In this document: in pieces, positions 52,467-61,086 of the stretch
How the letters are laid out: every line of letters begins with the position of its first letter
Position numbering within the stretch: position 1 is the stretch's first letter
NCBI GenBank assembly: GCA_934597255.1
Contig: CAKTQV010000009.1
Coordinates: forward strand, 1 to 64,000
Length of the DNA: 64,000 bases
Direction: 5' to 3'
Source: an uncultured Oscillospiraceae bacterium
GTDB taxonomy: Bacteria; Bacillota; Clostridia; Oscillospirales; Oscillospiraceae
Position numbers and translations under genes: made by a program
The notes under the pieces: model-generated
Databases searched by the model: none
What the model was told of the DNA's origin: nothing
What the model saw: only the letters and a program-made list of their open reading frames with translations

Positions 52467-53222
52467 TTGCGTTTTGTATCATGGAATGTCAACGGGCTGC
52501 GCGCCTGTGTGAAGAAAAATTTTGAGGACGTGTTCCGGGCCATGAACGCGGACTTTTTCTGCCTTCAGGAAACGAAGCTTCAGGCCGGCCAGCTCTCGCT
52601 CGATCTCGGCGCATACCATGACTATTGGGCCTATGCCGACAAAAAGGGCTACTCCGGCACGGCCGTTTTCGCCCGGGAGGAGGCGCTCTCCGCCGTTTAC
52701 GGCGTGGGCGTCGATTGGCTCGACACCGAGGGCCGGTGCATCACGCTGGAATACCCGGAATTTTATCTTGTGTGCGTCTACACCCCCAACGCGCAGGACG
52801 GGCTGCGCCGCATCGGGCACCGTATGGCCTGGGAGGACGCCTTTCGCGCGCATCTGTGCGCGCTCGACGCGAGAAAGCCCGTGATCGTCTGCGGCGACAT
52901 GAACGTCGCGCGGACGGAGATCGACCTGAAAAACCCCGGCCCGAACCGGGGGAACGCGGGCTTTTCCGACGAGGAGCGGGGAAAAATGGAGGAGCTTCTG
53001 GCCGCCGGCTTCACCGACAGCTTCCGCCGTCTCTACCCCGACCGGCGCGACGCCTACACCTGGTGGAGCTACCGCATGGCGGCGCGCAGCCGGAACGCGG
53101 GCTGGCGCATCGACTATTTCCTCGTGTCCGACCGCATCGCGGATAATATCTCCGACGCCTACATTTTCTCGGACATCGAAGGCAGCGACCACTGCCCGGT
53201 GGGATTGGATATGCTGTGGTAA
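52467..53222 (+). CDS. exoA: exodeoxyribonuclease III (ExoA/Xth)
   Basis: The 251-residue AP endonuclease/3'-exonuclease has SWNVNGLRA at the start, CLQETKL with the metal-binding Glu, CGDMNVA and the C-terminal GSDHCPVGLD with the catalytic Asp-His. It repairs abasic sites in DNA. I take the TTG at 52467 as start because GGGGTGAT then lies eight bases upstream; the GTG at 52458 is inside that site. Next gene dus overlaps its stop. Confidence 0.96.
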   Translation: MRFVSWNVNGLRACVKKNFEDVFRAMNADFFCLQETKLQAGQLSLDLGAYHDYWAYADKKGYSGTAVFAREEALSAVYGVGVDWLDTEGRCITLEYPEFYLVCVYTPNAQDGLRRIGHRMAWEDAFRAHLCALDARKPVIVCGDMNVARTEIDLKNPGPNRGNAGFSDEERGKMEELLAAGFTDSFRRLYPDRRDAYTWWSYRMAARSRNAGWRIDYFLVSDRIADNISDAYIFSDIEGSDHCPVGLDMLW

Positions 53223-54187
53223 CGATCGGAAACGTGGAAATAAACGGCCGTCTGGCGCTCGCGCCGATGGCCGGCGTGACGGACGCCGCCTTCCGGCTTA
53301 TCTGCCGGGAGCAGGGCGCGGCCCTGTGCGTGACGGAGATGGTGTCGAGCCGGGGCCTTGTGTATAACGACCGGAAAACGGCCGAGCTGCTCTACGCCCC
53401 GGAGTGCGACGCGCCTCTGGCCGCGCAGATATTCGGCTCCGACCCCGCCGTCATGGGCGAGGCCGCGCCCATGGCCGTCGCGCTGTCCGGCGCGCAGCTT
53501 CTCGACATCAACATGGGCTGTCCCGTTGGCAAGATCGTCCGCTCCGGCGACGGCAGCGCCCTGATGGATAAGCCCGAGCTTGCCCGCGACATCATCGAGG
53601 CGTGCGTGCGCACGGCCGGCGTGCCCGTGACGGTGAAATTCCGCAAGGGGCCGGACGGCGGCCGCGTCAACGCCGTGGAATTCGCCCGAATGTGCCAGCA
53701 GGCGGGCGCCGCCGCCGTGACCGTCCACGGGCGCACGCGCGTACAGATGTACGCCGGTGTGGCCGACTGGGACATCATCCGCGACGTGAAGGCCGCCGTT
53801 TCCATCCCCGTGATCGCCAACGGCGACGTATTCTCCGGCGGGGACGCCGCGCGCATCCTGAAGCGGACGGGCGCGGACATGGCGATGATCGGGCGCGGCT
53901 CGTTCGGCGACCCGTGGCTGTTCGCCCGCGCCGCCGCCGCGCTGGACGGGCGGCCGGAGCCGCCGCTGCCGCCGCTGGCCGCGCGCATCGACTGCCTTGT
54001 CCGCCAGATCGAACGCGCCGCCGCCTGGAAGGGCGAGCGCCCGGCCTGTCTGGAGGCGCGCAAGCAGCTTTGCTGGTATCTGCGGGGCGTGGCGAACGCG
54101 GGCCCTTATAAAAAAGAGGCCGTCGCCGTGTCCACGCTGGACGAACTGCGCCGCGTGGCGCGGGCCATACAACGGGATTTGAGGTGA
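53216..54187 (+). CDS. dusB: tRNA-dihydrouridine synthase (DusB-like)
   Basis: The 323-residue flavoenzyme reduces uridine to dihydrouridine in tRNA. It has LAPMAGVTDAAFR (FMN site), DINMGCPVGKIV with the catalytic Cys, VTVHGRTR and IANGDV, all standard for the family. The start is GTG at 53216, overlapping the exoA stop, behind a weak GGAT. The sigma factor gene follows five bases later. Confidence 0.94.
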   Translation: MVTIGNVEINGRLALAPMAGVTDAAFRLICREQGAALCVTEMVSSRGLVYNDRKTAELLYAPECDAPLAAQIFGSDPAVMGEAAPMAVALSGAQLLDINMGCPVGKIVRSGDGSALMDKPELARDIIEACVRTAGVPVTVKFRKGPDGGRVNAVEFARMCQQAGAAAVTVHGRTRVQMYAGVADWDIIRDVKAAVSIPVIANGDVFSGGDAARILKRTGADMAMIGRGSFGDPWLFARAAAALDGRPEPPLPPLAARIDCLVRQIERAAAWKGERPACLEARKQLCWYLRGVANAGPYKKEAVAVSTLDELRRVARAIQRDLR

Positions 54188-54191
54188 TCGC

Positions 54192-54803
54192 TTGACCAAT
54201 CAGGAGCAAACCGCCCTCATCGCGCGCATTGTCGCCGGGGAGACCGAGCTGTTCGAGCAGCTCGTGCGGAAGCATCAGACGCGGGTGTACAATCTGGCGC
54301 TGCGCATGGTCTCCGAACCGGCGGACGCGGAGGACTGCGCCCAGGAGGCGTTTATCAAGGCCTTCCGCGCGCTGCCGGGCTTCCGCGGCGAATCGAGCTT
54401 TTCCAGTTGGCTGTACCGGCTGACGTCGAACGTGTGTCTGGACTTCCTGCGCGCGCGCCGCCGCCGCGCCGAAACGGGGCTGACCGTTTCCGGCGACGAC
54501 GGGGACGAACAGCCGCTGCCGCTGGCCGACCCGGCGGACGGACCGGCGGAGCTGGCCGAAAAGGAGGAGCTGCGCCGCCGGGTGCGCGCGGCGCTCGCCC
54601 GTCTGCCGGACGATTTCCGGCAGGTGCTTCTGCTGCGCGAGTTGGGCGGGCTGAGCTACGACGAGATCGGCCGCGAAACGGGGCTGGAGGCCGGCACGGT
54701 CAAAAGCCGCATCTTCCGCGCCCGCCGAAAGCTGGCGGATATTCTGCGCGCGGACGGGAACTTTTCGGAGTTCTGCCCGTCTGAAAGAAGGGAGGTGCGG
54801 TGA
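54192..54803 (+). CDS. ECF-type RNA polymerase sigma factor (SigW-like)
   Basis: The 203-residue protein has sigma region 2 (MVSEPADAEDCAQEAFIKAF) and region 4 (LPDDFRQVLLLRELGGLSYD) with a helix-turn-helix ending KSRIFRARRKL. The start is TTG behind GAGGTGATCGC. It is coupled to the zinc-finger anti-sigma gene, whose ATG overlaps the stop by one base, the usual ECF arrangement. The regulon probably includes the downstream envelope genes. Confidence 0.95.
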   Translation: MTNQEQTALIARIVAGETELFEQLVRKHQTRVYNLALRMVSEPADAEDCAQEAFIKAFRALPGFRGESSFSSWLYRLTSNVCLDFLRARRRRAETGLTVSGDDGDEQPLPLADPADGPAELAEKEELRRRVRAALARLPDDFRQVLLLRELGGLSYDEIGRETGLEAGTVKSRIFRARRKLADILRADGNFSEFCPSERREVR

Positions 54804-55723
54804 TGGACTGCGGATATTTTGAACAACTGATCGCCCGCATGCCGGACGGCGAGCTGACGGACGCGGAGCTTTCCGCGCTGAACGCGCACATCGACGGCTG
54901 CACCGAATGCCGCGCCTTTTTCCACGCGATGCAGGCCGTCCGCGAGGAGCTGACGACGCTGGAGGACGCGCCGGCGTCGCTCTGCGGACGCGTGATGGAC
55001 GCGGTCCGGCAGCAAGCGGCTTCGGATAAGCCCGCCGCCCCCGCGCCGCGGACAATAACGGACAAAAAAGATAAAAAACGCCGCTGGCGCTTCGGCGATC
55101 TCGGCGTTCTGGCCGCCTGCGCGGCGCTGATCGTGGTCGTGATCGGGGTCACGCGCTTTTCACCCGAACGCGCCGACGAAACGGCCGCCGGCCCGGCCAT
55201 GAAGGCCGCCGCCCCGGCGGCGGGCGCGGAGGAATTTGAAGCCGCCGCCTACGCCGCGCCGCAGGCGCTGGACGACGAAGCCCCTCTGCTTGGCGCCGCG
55301 GCTCCCGCGGACGATAACGGCGGCTTCCTGGTCCGCTCCGCGGACGAAGCGCCGGCGGAGGCGTATGAAACAGAGGATTGCACGGCCGTGTCGGACGCCG
55401 AAGCGGCCGCGGAGGCGCCGGAGCTCCCGGACGCGGGCGCGCTGGAGAGCGCCGCCGCCCCGGAGGGCACCGCCGACGTTTTCGACACGGACGGCCTCTT
55501 TGCCGGCACGCTGCCGCCCGGCGCTCCCGACGTACTTTTCTCCGCCCGGGACGGGGAAAGCCCCGCGCCCGCGGACACGCAGGCCGGCTGGACCGTCGAA
55601 TACGGCGGGACGGTCTACGAGCTGTTCTCGCTCGACGGCGCGCTGTACTGGCGCGTGGGCGGCGAAGGGCCGCTGACCCGCGCGGGCATGGACGAGGCCG
55701 AATTCCTGGCCGCGCTCGGATAA
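54803..55723 (+). CDS. zf-HC2 anti-sigma factor
   Basis: The 306-residue protein has an N-terminal zinc anti-sigma motif HIDGCTEC (HX3CX2C, about residues 30-37), a membrane helix (about 98-117) and a 190-residue extracytoplasmic part. The outer part is very rich in Ala, Pro and acidic residues, with a small folded C-terminal domain. It would hold the ECF factor at the membrane until a signal releases it. The ATG at 54803 has GGGAGG seven bases upstream; the GTG at 54800 is too close. Confidence 0.92.
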   Translation: MDCGYFEQLIARMPDGELTDAELSALNAHIDGCTECRAFFHAMQAVREELTTLEDAPASLCGRVMDAVRQQAASDKPAAPAPRTITDKKDKKRRWRFGDLGVLAACAALIVVVIGVTRFSPERADETAAGPAMKAAAPAAGAEEFEAAAYAAPQALDDEAPLLGAAAPADDNGGFLVRSADEAPAEAYETEDCTAVSDAEAAAEAPELPDAGALESAAAPEGTADVFDTDGLFAGTLPPGAPDVLFSARDGESPAPADTQAGWTVEYGGTVYELFSLDGALYWRVGGEGPLTRAGMDEAEFLAALG

Positions 55724-55803
55724 GAAAATACGGCGGCGCGAAACGCCGCCGGGCCCCGGCCCTGCGGCCGGGATAACAAATTGGATTTTGGAGGTTCCGG
55801 GAC

Positions 55804-56955
55804 ATGAAAACAAGACTTATCGCATCGCTTCTGGCACTGATGCTGCTGTTGGGCGTGCTGTCCGGCTGCGGAAAGGGCACGGCGGACGAGGCCGCCGCGC
55901 AGCCCGCCGCCACGCCGCGCGCCGCGCTCGTCAAGGGCGGCAGCGCGCCCGAACCGCGCGCAGAGGCAGCCGCCGACGCGCCCGCGCCGGAAGAAACCGC
56001 CGTCCCGGCGGACACGTCCGCCCGCCGCGACGGCTTCACCATCGTTCCGTCCGCGGCCAGCCAGCTTTCCTACACGGGCTTTGACAACGGTCTCGTGTCC
56101 ATGACCATCCCGTCCGGCTGGCAGGTGCGCACCGACGGCAGCTACGAAAACTACACCGTTCAGGTCTTCGATCCCGAAGTGCCCGACCGGCAGCTCTCGC
56201 TCCTTCTCAGCCTGGCGGGTCCGCTGAAAAGCCAGGCGGCGCACGACTGGTATGTGAACAACTACGGCGAAACAGACTTTTTCGCTAAAATGCCCGTGAT
56301 CGACCCGCAGACCACCGAAGGCGTATTCAAGGGGCTGCTCGACTACACGGGCGCCGGCAGCACGTTCTCCGTCATCGAAAATCTCGGCACCTCGATCCTC
56401 GGCGGAGATGTCCTCCGCGCCTCCTACCGCAGCAGCGACGGCGTTGAGCTGGAGGGTCTGTTCACGGCGTCCGTGTTCGATCCCGGCCCGAGTTACGTCA
56501 ACGAGGTCACCTGGGATATGACCAGTCCCATGATCGACATCGGCTACCTCACCCTCTCCTCCATTATTTTCATGACCGCTCCGGCCGGGGAATTCAACGA
56601 CTGGCAGGGCGTACTGGACAGCATATTCGCCTCGCTTCGCTTCAGCGACGCGTTCATGAGCGGCCGTGCGCAGGAGATGCAGCAGACCATGGACACCTTC
56701 AACTCCGTCCGTCAGACCTGCAACGAGATCTCCGACTCGATCATGGACTCCTGGAACGCCCGCAGCGCCTCCTACGACGTGATGAGCCAGAAGCAGAGCG
56801 ACGCGACGCTCGGCTTTGACCGCGTGTACGACCCCGCCACCGACTCGGTCTACTGCGTGTACAGCGGCTTTCTGGACGATTACACCGACACGGGCTTCCA
56901 GCCGGTCACGGACGATATGTACACCCGCGCCGTCGACGGCTACGTTTATCGCTGA
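55804..56955 (+). CDS. hypothetical lipoprotein
   Basis: The 383-residue protein has a lipoprotein signal (LLLGVLSGC, Cys22 the likely lipidation site), a low-complexity Ala/Pro/Glu linker to about residue 75 and a globular domain with a LVSMTIPSGWQVRTDGSYEN start. I know no family for the domain. GGAGG precedes the start. A GC hairpin without T tract (55731-55751) separates it from the anti-sigma gene, so expression may be partly independent. Confidence 0.8.
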   Translation: MKTRLIASLLALMLLLGVLSGCGKGTADEAAAQPAATPRAALVKGGSAPEPRAEAAADAPAPEETAVPADTSARRDGFTIVPSAASQLSYTGFDNGLVSMTIPSGWQVRTDGSYENYTVQVFDPEVPDRQLSLLLSLAGPLKSQAAHDWYVNNYGETDFFAKMPVIDPQTTEGVFKGLLDYTGAGSTFSVIENLGTSILGGDVLRASYRSSDGVELEGLFTASVFDPGPSYVNEVTWDMTSPMIDIGYLTLSSIIFMTAPAGEFNDWQGVLDSIFASLRFSDAFMSGRAQEMQQTMDTFNSVRQTCNEISDSIMDSWNARSASYDVMSQKQSDATLGFDRVYDPATDSVYCVYSGFLDDYTDTGFQPVTDDMYTRAVDGYVYR

Positions 56956-56982
56956 TTTGCTCTTTTCTCCCGCCGCCGGCTC

Positions 56983-56991
56983 TGGTATAAT
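56983..56991 (+). promoter_or_regulatory. extended -10 promoter of the zinc-ribbon gene
   Basis: TGGTATAAT (TG at 56983-56984, TATAAT at 56986-56991) lies 45 bases before the start. No clear -35 is needed for this type. Confidence 0.65.
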
Positions 56992-57035
56992 GGAGCCGTA
57001 AACAAAGAAAACGCCTTATTATGGAGGACAATGAA

Positions 57036-58286
57036 ATGGCTTTTTGCTCCAACTGCGGCCATCCGCTCCCGGAAGGCACAAAGTTCTGCACCGAATGCGG
57101 CGCGCCCGTTTCCGCGGCGCAGCCGACGCCCGATCCCGCCCCCGCGGCGCAGCCCGCGCCAGAGGAATCGTCCGCTTTCCCCTTTGAGCCGGCGGCCCCC
57201 GCGCCGTCCGTGCCCGCCGGCGAGACCGCCCCGCAGCCCACATTTACGGCGCGTCCCGCGCCTTCGGCCGGCGATACGGCCAACGGCTCCGCCCCGAACG
57301 GCCCGGTCACGCCGCCCCCCGCCGCACCGGCCGGCGGCGCCTATTTCACGCCGACGCCCGTCCCCGGCGCCAAAGCGCCGCGCAGGGAAGGCGGCCGGAA
57401 AACCGGCCTGATCATCGGCATCGCGGCCGGCGCCGTGCTGGCCGTCGCCGCGGTCGTTGTCCTTATCGTGACGCTCGGCGGCCGCAAAACGACGGCTCCC
57501 GCGCCCAAGTCTGCGCTTGCCGCCGCCCCGGCCGAGACCGAAGCGCCGGACACGGGCAGCCTGTCCGATCTGATCCGTCCCGATCTCACCGAGCCGCAGG
57601 AGCCGGCCGCGATCGCCCCCGCCGCGGCGACGCCCGCCGCCCCTGCGCCCACGCAGGCCCCCGCCGAAACGGACGCCGCCACGGAGGACTTTGCCGCGCT
57701 TCTCAACGCCTATAAGAGCGTCGTCGATTCCATCATCGGCGAGACGACCGACACCGGCTACGCCTCCGAGCATAACTGCGGCTATCTCTGGGATTACGAC
57801 GGCGACAGCTATCCCGAGATGGTCCTGCTGTACAGCCGGGACGGCACGGAGCTGCACGCGCTCATCGCCCGCCGCACGGACGACAGCCGCACGCCCCGCT
57901 GCATGGACATCCTGCTGTGCTACCTGGCCGGCGGCGCGGACGGCGCCATCGCCTCCGGCACACTGGACGGCGAGCCCGTTCTGCATCTGCTTTACAACAA
58001 CTTCGACGGCGACGGCCAGCAGGTCGGCACCGACTATGTCTTCTCGCTCGCCAACACCGACATCACGCAGCTTTACGAGCTGGAGTGGACCGCCGATTCC
58101 GAGGGCTATATCCAGACCTGCTCGGTCATGTCGCCCGACGGGAGCGTCCAGTCCACGGACACGGACGAGTTCATGCGCATCTACGGCGCCATGGAGTATT
58201 ACGAGGCCGTTTACGGCGACACGGAGCTCGGCATCGCGCTGGCCGATATGTTCTCGGACGAGGCCATGCAGGAATATTTCCGCTGA
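57036..58286 (+). CDS. zinc-ribbon membrane protein
   Basis: The 416-residue protein begins with a zinc ribbon (CSNCG, then CTECG), followed by a 90-residue Pro/Ala-rich linker, one membrane helix (about 126-150), another low-complexity stretch and a C-terminal extracytoplasmic domain (about 235-416) that I do not recognise. The start at 57036 is chosen because GGAGG lies eight bases upstream. It has its own promoter and strong terminator. Confidence 0.85.
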   Translation: MAFCSNCGHPLPEGTKFCTECGAPVSAAQPTPDPAPAAQPAPEESSAFPFEPAAPAPSVPAGETAPQPTFTARPAPSAGDTANGSAPNGPVTPPPAAPAGGAYFTPTPVPGAKAPRREGGRKTGLIIGIAAGAVLAVAAVVVLIVTLGGRKTTAPAPKSALAAAPAETEAPDTGSLSDLIRPDLTEPQEPAAIAPAAATPAAPAPTQAPAETDAATEDFAALLNAYKSVVDSIIGETTDTGYASEHNCGYLWDYDGDSYPEMVLLYSRDGTELHALIARRTDDSRTPRCMDILLCYLAGGADGAIASGTLDGEPVLHLLYNNFDGDGQQVGTDYVFSLANTDITQLYELEWTADSEGYIQTCSVMSPDGSVQSTDTDEFMRIYGAMEYYEAVYGDTELGIALADMFSDEAMQEYFR

Positions 58287-58296
58287 TGCCCAAAGC

Positions 58297-58337
58297 AAGC
58301 AGGGGGAAGGCGCGGTGCCTTCCCCCTGCTTTTTTTA
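58297..58337. terminator. bidirectional terminator
   Basis: A perfect 15-bp stem (58297-58311 with 58317-58331) and GCGGT loop, followed by TTTTTTT on the plus strand. It also lies just before the stop of the convergent 58335 gene. Confidence 0.9.
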
Positions 58338-58838
58338 CATTTTCCGGACGAGCGGCCCGACCGCGCGGACCAGATACACCGCCGCGGCGCCGGTGAACGC
58401 GCCCGTAACAACGGCGGCGGCGGCCAGCGCCGGCCCATACCACAGCAGCGACGGCGTCCTCGTCACGGCGACCGCCGCGAGAAGCTGCCCGGCGTTGTGT
58501 CCCAGCGCTCCGAGCACGCTGACGATCCACAACTGCTTTTCCTCAAAGCGGCCGATCGTGAGCGCCATGACCGCCCACGCGAGTCCGCCGCCCGCCAGCG
58601 AGAACAAAATAGCGGAAAAGCTTCCCGCGAAAAGGCTTCCCAGCATAACGCGCACAGCGAGCACGCCGCCCGCCGCCCGCCGCCCCAGCAGCGCCATGGC
58701 CGCGAGCGTGACGATATTGGCAAGGCCCAGCTTCACGCCGGGCACCGGCACGAGCGGCGGCAGCTGCGCCTCGGCGATCCATATGCCAAGGGACACTGCC
58801 GCCAGCAGGGCCATGAGCACGAGCTTTTTCGTCTTCAT
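58335..58838 (-). CDS. Gx transporter family membrane protein (EetB-like)
   Basis: The 167-residue protein has about five hydrophobic segments and the family's GVKLGLANIVTLAAM, LGSLFAGSFSAILFSLAGG and LGALGHNAGQLLAA glycine-rich helices. Older annotation calls such proteins heptaprenyl diphosphate synthase component I. With a NusG-II protein it matches the EetAB pair of flavin-based extracellular electron transfer in Listeria. It overlaps the NusG-II gene by ATGA and follows AGAGGACG. Confidence 0.88.
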   Translation of the reverse strand: MKTKKLVLMALLAAVSLGIWIAEAQLPPLVPVPGVKLGLANIVTLAAMALLGRRAAGGVLAVRVMLGSLFAGSFSAILFSLAGGGLAWAVMALTIGRFEEKQLWIVSVLGALGHNAGQLLAAVAVTRTPSLLWYGPALAAAAVVTGAFTGAAAVYLVRAVGPLVRKM

Positions 58839-59179
58839 CGATCGTCCTCTATCTGGATGACGAGCCGGTGCGGCAGGCAGGTGATGGGGATGGCCGACGA
58901 CTCGATCGCCCCCTGCTGCACGCACAGCTGCTCCGGGCAGTCCGACCAGACCACCTCGATCGCGCCGGGCGACACGCGCACGGTGTTCGTCCCGCGCCCG
59001 CTCGTCACGTCGAACTCATACGGCTCGGTCACGGCGGTCAGATCGACGGTTCGGTACAGCTTGCCGTCGAGCCACAGCTCCGCCGTCCGCCCCGGCGCGC
59101 CGTGCAGAAGATACGCGCCCAGCCCGCCGGCGAGCACGAGCGCAAATATTCCGATCCATACCCACGTTTTCTTCATCAT
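58835..59179 (-). CDS. NusG domain II-containing protein (EetA-like)
   Basis: The 114-residue protein has a membrane helix (about 7-25), and an extracytoplasmic NusG-II fold with LWLDGKLYRTVDL and the SPGAIEVVWSDCPEQLCV segment holding two cysteines five apart. It is the usual partner of the Gx transporter protein. Two ATGs occur in a row; the first at 59179 is used. Its promoter is at 59188-59216, divergent from that of the FHA-SEDS gene. Confidence 0.88.
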   Translation of the reverse strand: MMKKTWVWIGIFALVLAGGLGAYLLHGAPGRTAELWLDGKLYRTVDLTAVTEPYEFDVTSGRGTNTVRVSPGAIEVVWSDCPEQLCVQQGAIESSAIPITCLPHRLVIQIEDDR

Positions 59180-59187
59180 ATCTTCAC

Positions 59188-59216
59188 ATTTTAGTGATAA
59201 TATCTTATATTGTCAA
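59188..59216 (-). promoter_or_regulatory. promoter of the EetAB-like operon
   Basis: Minus-strand TTGACA (59211-59216), 17 bases, TAAAAT (59188-59193). The -35 box overlaps the -35 box of the divergent promoter. Confidence 0.8.
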
Positions 59217-59239
59217 CAAATTGCGCATGGGTGTATAAT
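59210..59239 (+). promoter_or_regulatory. promoter of the FHA-SEDS operon
   Basis: TTGTCA (59210-59215), 18 bases, TATAAT (59234-59239). It shares the -35 region with the minus-strand promoter. Confidence 0.75.
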
Positions 59240-59283
59240 ATAAGCTATTGTATGATACCATCGGCCAAAGGAGAATCCGGGCT

Positions 59284-61086
59284 TTGAATTTTGAACTGAC
59301 CGATCTGCTGTTCGGGCACGGCGCGGAGATTTTCGCGCTGGCGACGCGCTATCTCACGCCGCTGCTGGCGGTGCTCATCCTGCTGCGCTGCGTGCGCAGC
59401 ATGCTCTCCGAGCGCTACGAGCCGGAGACCTGGGGCTATCTGTACCTGCCGGGCGAGATCATGGTGCCCCTGAAGCACTGGGAATGCATCATCGGGCGCA
59501 GCCGCTCGGCCGACGCCTGCATCGACTCCCCCGGCGTCGCCAAAACGCATGCCTGCCTCATGCGCTCGGCGGAGGGCGAGTGGACGGTTTATCCCCTCGG
59601 CCGCTCTCACACGGAGGTCAACGGCGAGGCCGCCGACGCGCAGGGCACAAAGATCGCCGACGCCGACGTGCTCACGCTCGGGCATATTCCCTGCCGCTTC
59701 GTCGATCTGACGGAGGATGAGCGCGCGCGCCTTCTGAAATACCGCCATGCGCCCGGCCGCCGCACGCGCCCGGCCGTCACCTTTTTCTATCTCAGCGTCC
59801 TGCAGATGCTCCTCGCCTTCCAGCAGTGCATCCTCAACCCCGACGCCGACGGCACCGTGGCCGCCGCCTTCGCGGCACTGTGCGGGATACAGTGGGCCTA
59901 TTTCTTCATCGTGCGCGGACTGGGCGCGCGCGGCTTCGAGGCGGATACGCTCGCCTTTTTCCTCACAACACTGGGCCTGTCCGTGGCCGCGTCCAGCGCG
60001 CCGGATTCCATGCTCAAGCAGCTTCTTCTCATCGGCGCGGGCGTTATCCTGTTCGTCTTTCTGAGTCTGTGGACGCGCGATCTCGGGCGCGTGAAGAAAA
60101 TGCGGTGGCCGGTGGGCGCGGCGGCGCTGGGGATGCTGGCGCTGACGCTGCTGCTGGCAAAGGTCACCTACGGCGCGCGCAACTGGATCACCATCGGCGG
60201 CTTCACGCTTCAGCCCTCGGAATTCGTCAAGGTCTGCTATATCTACGTCGGAGCGGCCACGCTCGACCGCCTGTTCGTCAACCGCAACCTGATCTTCTTC
60301 ATCGGCTTTTCCGCCGTGTGCGTCGGCGCGCTCGCGCTGATGGGCGACTTCGGCACGGCGCTGATCTTCTTCATGACGTTCCTCGTCATCTCCTTCATGC
60401 GTTCGGGCAGCTTCGCCACGAACATTCTCGCCATCGGCGCGGCGGGCATCGCCGTGATGTTCATTCTGTCCGTCAAGCCCTACATCGCCGACCGCTTTTC
60501 GACCTGGGGCCATGTGTGGGAGGACGTGTACGGCGACGGCTGGCAGCAGGCGCGCGCCATGTGCGCCGCGGCCAGCGGCGGTCTGTTCGGCCAGGGCGCG
60601 GGACGCGGCTGGCTCGTGGACATCTTCGCGGCGGACATGGATATGGTCTGGGCCGTCCTGTGCGAGGAGCTGGGACTTATCACGGCGCTGTGCGCCATCG
60701 CGGCGCTGATCGTCATGGCGCTGTTCGTGGTAAAAAACGCCGCGTCCAACCGTTCGAGCTACTACGCCATCGCCGCCGCGGCCGCCGTGAGCATGCTGAT
60801 GGTACAGATGGGACTGAACGTGTTCGGCGCGATGGACATTCTGCCGTTCACGGGCGTGACGTTCCCGTTCGTCTCCCGCGGCGGCAGCAGCCTGCTGTCG
60901 TGCTGGATGCTGCTGGCCTTTGTCAAGGCCTGCGACACCCGCGCCAACGCCAGCTTTGCCGTCAAGCGCCCCGAGCGCTTCACGGGCGGGGCCGGCGTGG
61001 AGCCGCCGCCGGAAGACGCCGCACCGGCCCCGGAGGCGGACGACGGCGGCATCGAGTGGCATCTTGACAACGGAGGCGACCGATGA
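59284..61086 (+). CDS. FHA domain fused to FtsW/RodA SEDS glycosyltransferase
   Basis: The 600-residue protein has one N-terminal helix (about 14-34) and a cytoplasmic FHA domain (about 55-140) with IIGRSRSADACI, a KTHACL segment in place of SRxH, and EVNG. About nine or ten helices of a SEDS peptidoglycan polymerase follow, with GFTLQPSEFVKV, MGDFGTALIFF and FPFVSRGGSSLL. SEDS proteins polymerise lipid II with a class B PBP. The TTG at 59284 is the start, with AAAGGAG ten bases upstream; an ATG at 59248 would be almost leaderless. The PBP gene overlaps the stop. Confidence 0.9.
   Translation: MNFELTDLLFGHGAEIFALATRYLTPLLAVLILLRCVRSMLSERYEPETWGYLYLPGEIMVPLKHWECIIGRSRSADACIDSPGVAKTHACLMRSAEGEWTVYPLGRSHTEVNGEAADAQGTKIADADVLTLGHIPCRFVDLTEDERARLLKYRHAPGRRTRPAVTFFYLSVLQMLLAFQQCILNPDADGTVAAAFAALCGIQWAYFFIVRGLGARGFEADTLAFFLTTLGLSVAASSAPDSMLKQLLLIGAGVILFVFLSLWTRDLGRVKKMRWPVGAAALGMLALTLLLAKVTYGARNWITIGGFTLQPSEFVKVCYIYVGAATLDRLFVNRNLIFFIGFSAVCVGALALMGDFGTALIFFMTFLVISFMRSGSFATNILAIGAAGIAVMFILSVKPYIADRFSTWGHVWEDVYGDGWQQARAMCAAASGGLFGQGAGRGWLVDIFAADMDMVWAVLCEELGLITALCAIAALIVMALFVVKNAASNRSSYYAIAAAAAVSMLMVQMGLNVFGAMDILPFTGVTFPFVSRGGSSLLSCWMLLAFVKACDTRANASFAVKRPERFTGGAGVEPPPEDAAPAPEADDGGIEWHLDNGGDR

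Noticed and set aside
55731..55751. Terminator between anti-sigma and lipoprotein genes
   Set aside because: A perfect 8-bp stem is present, but no T run follows; it may only slow polymerase.
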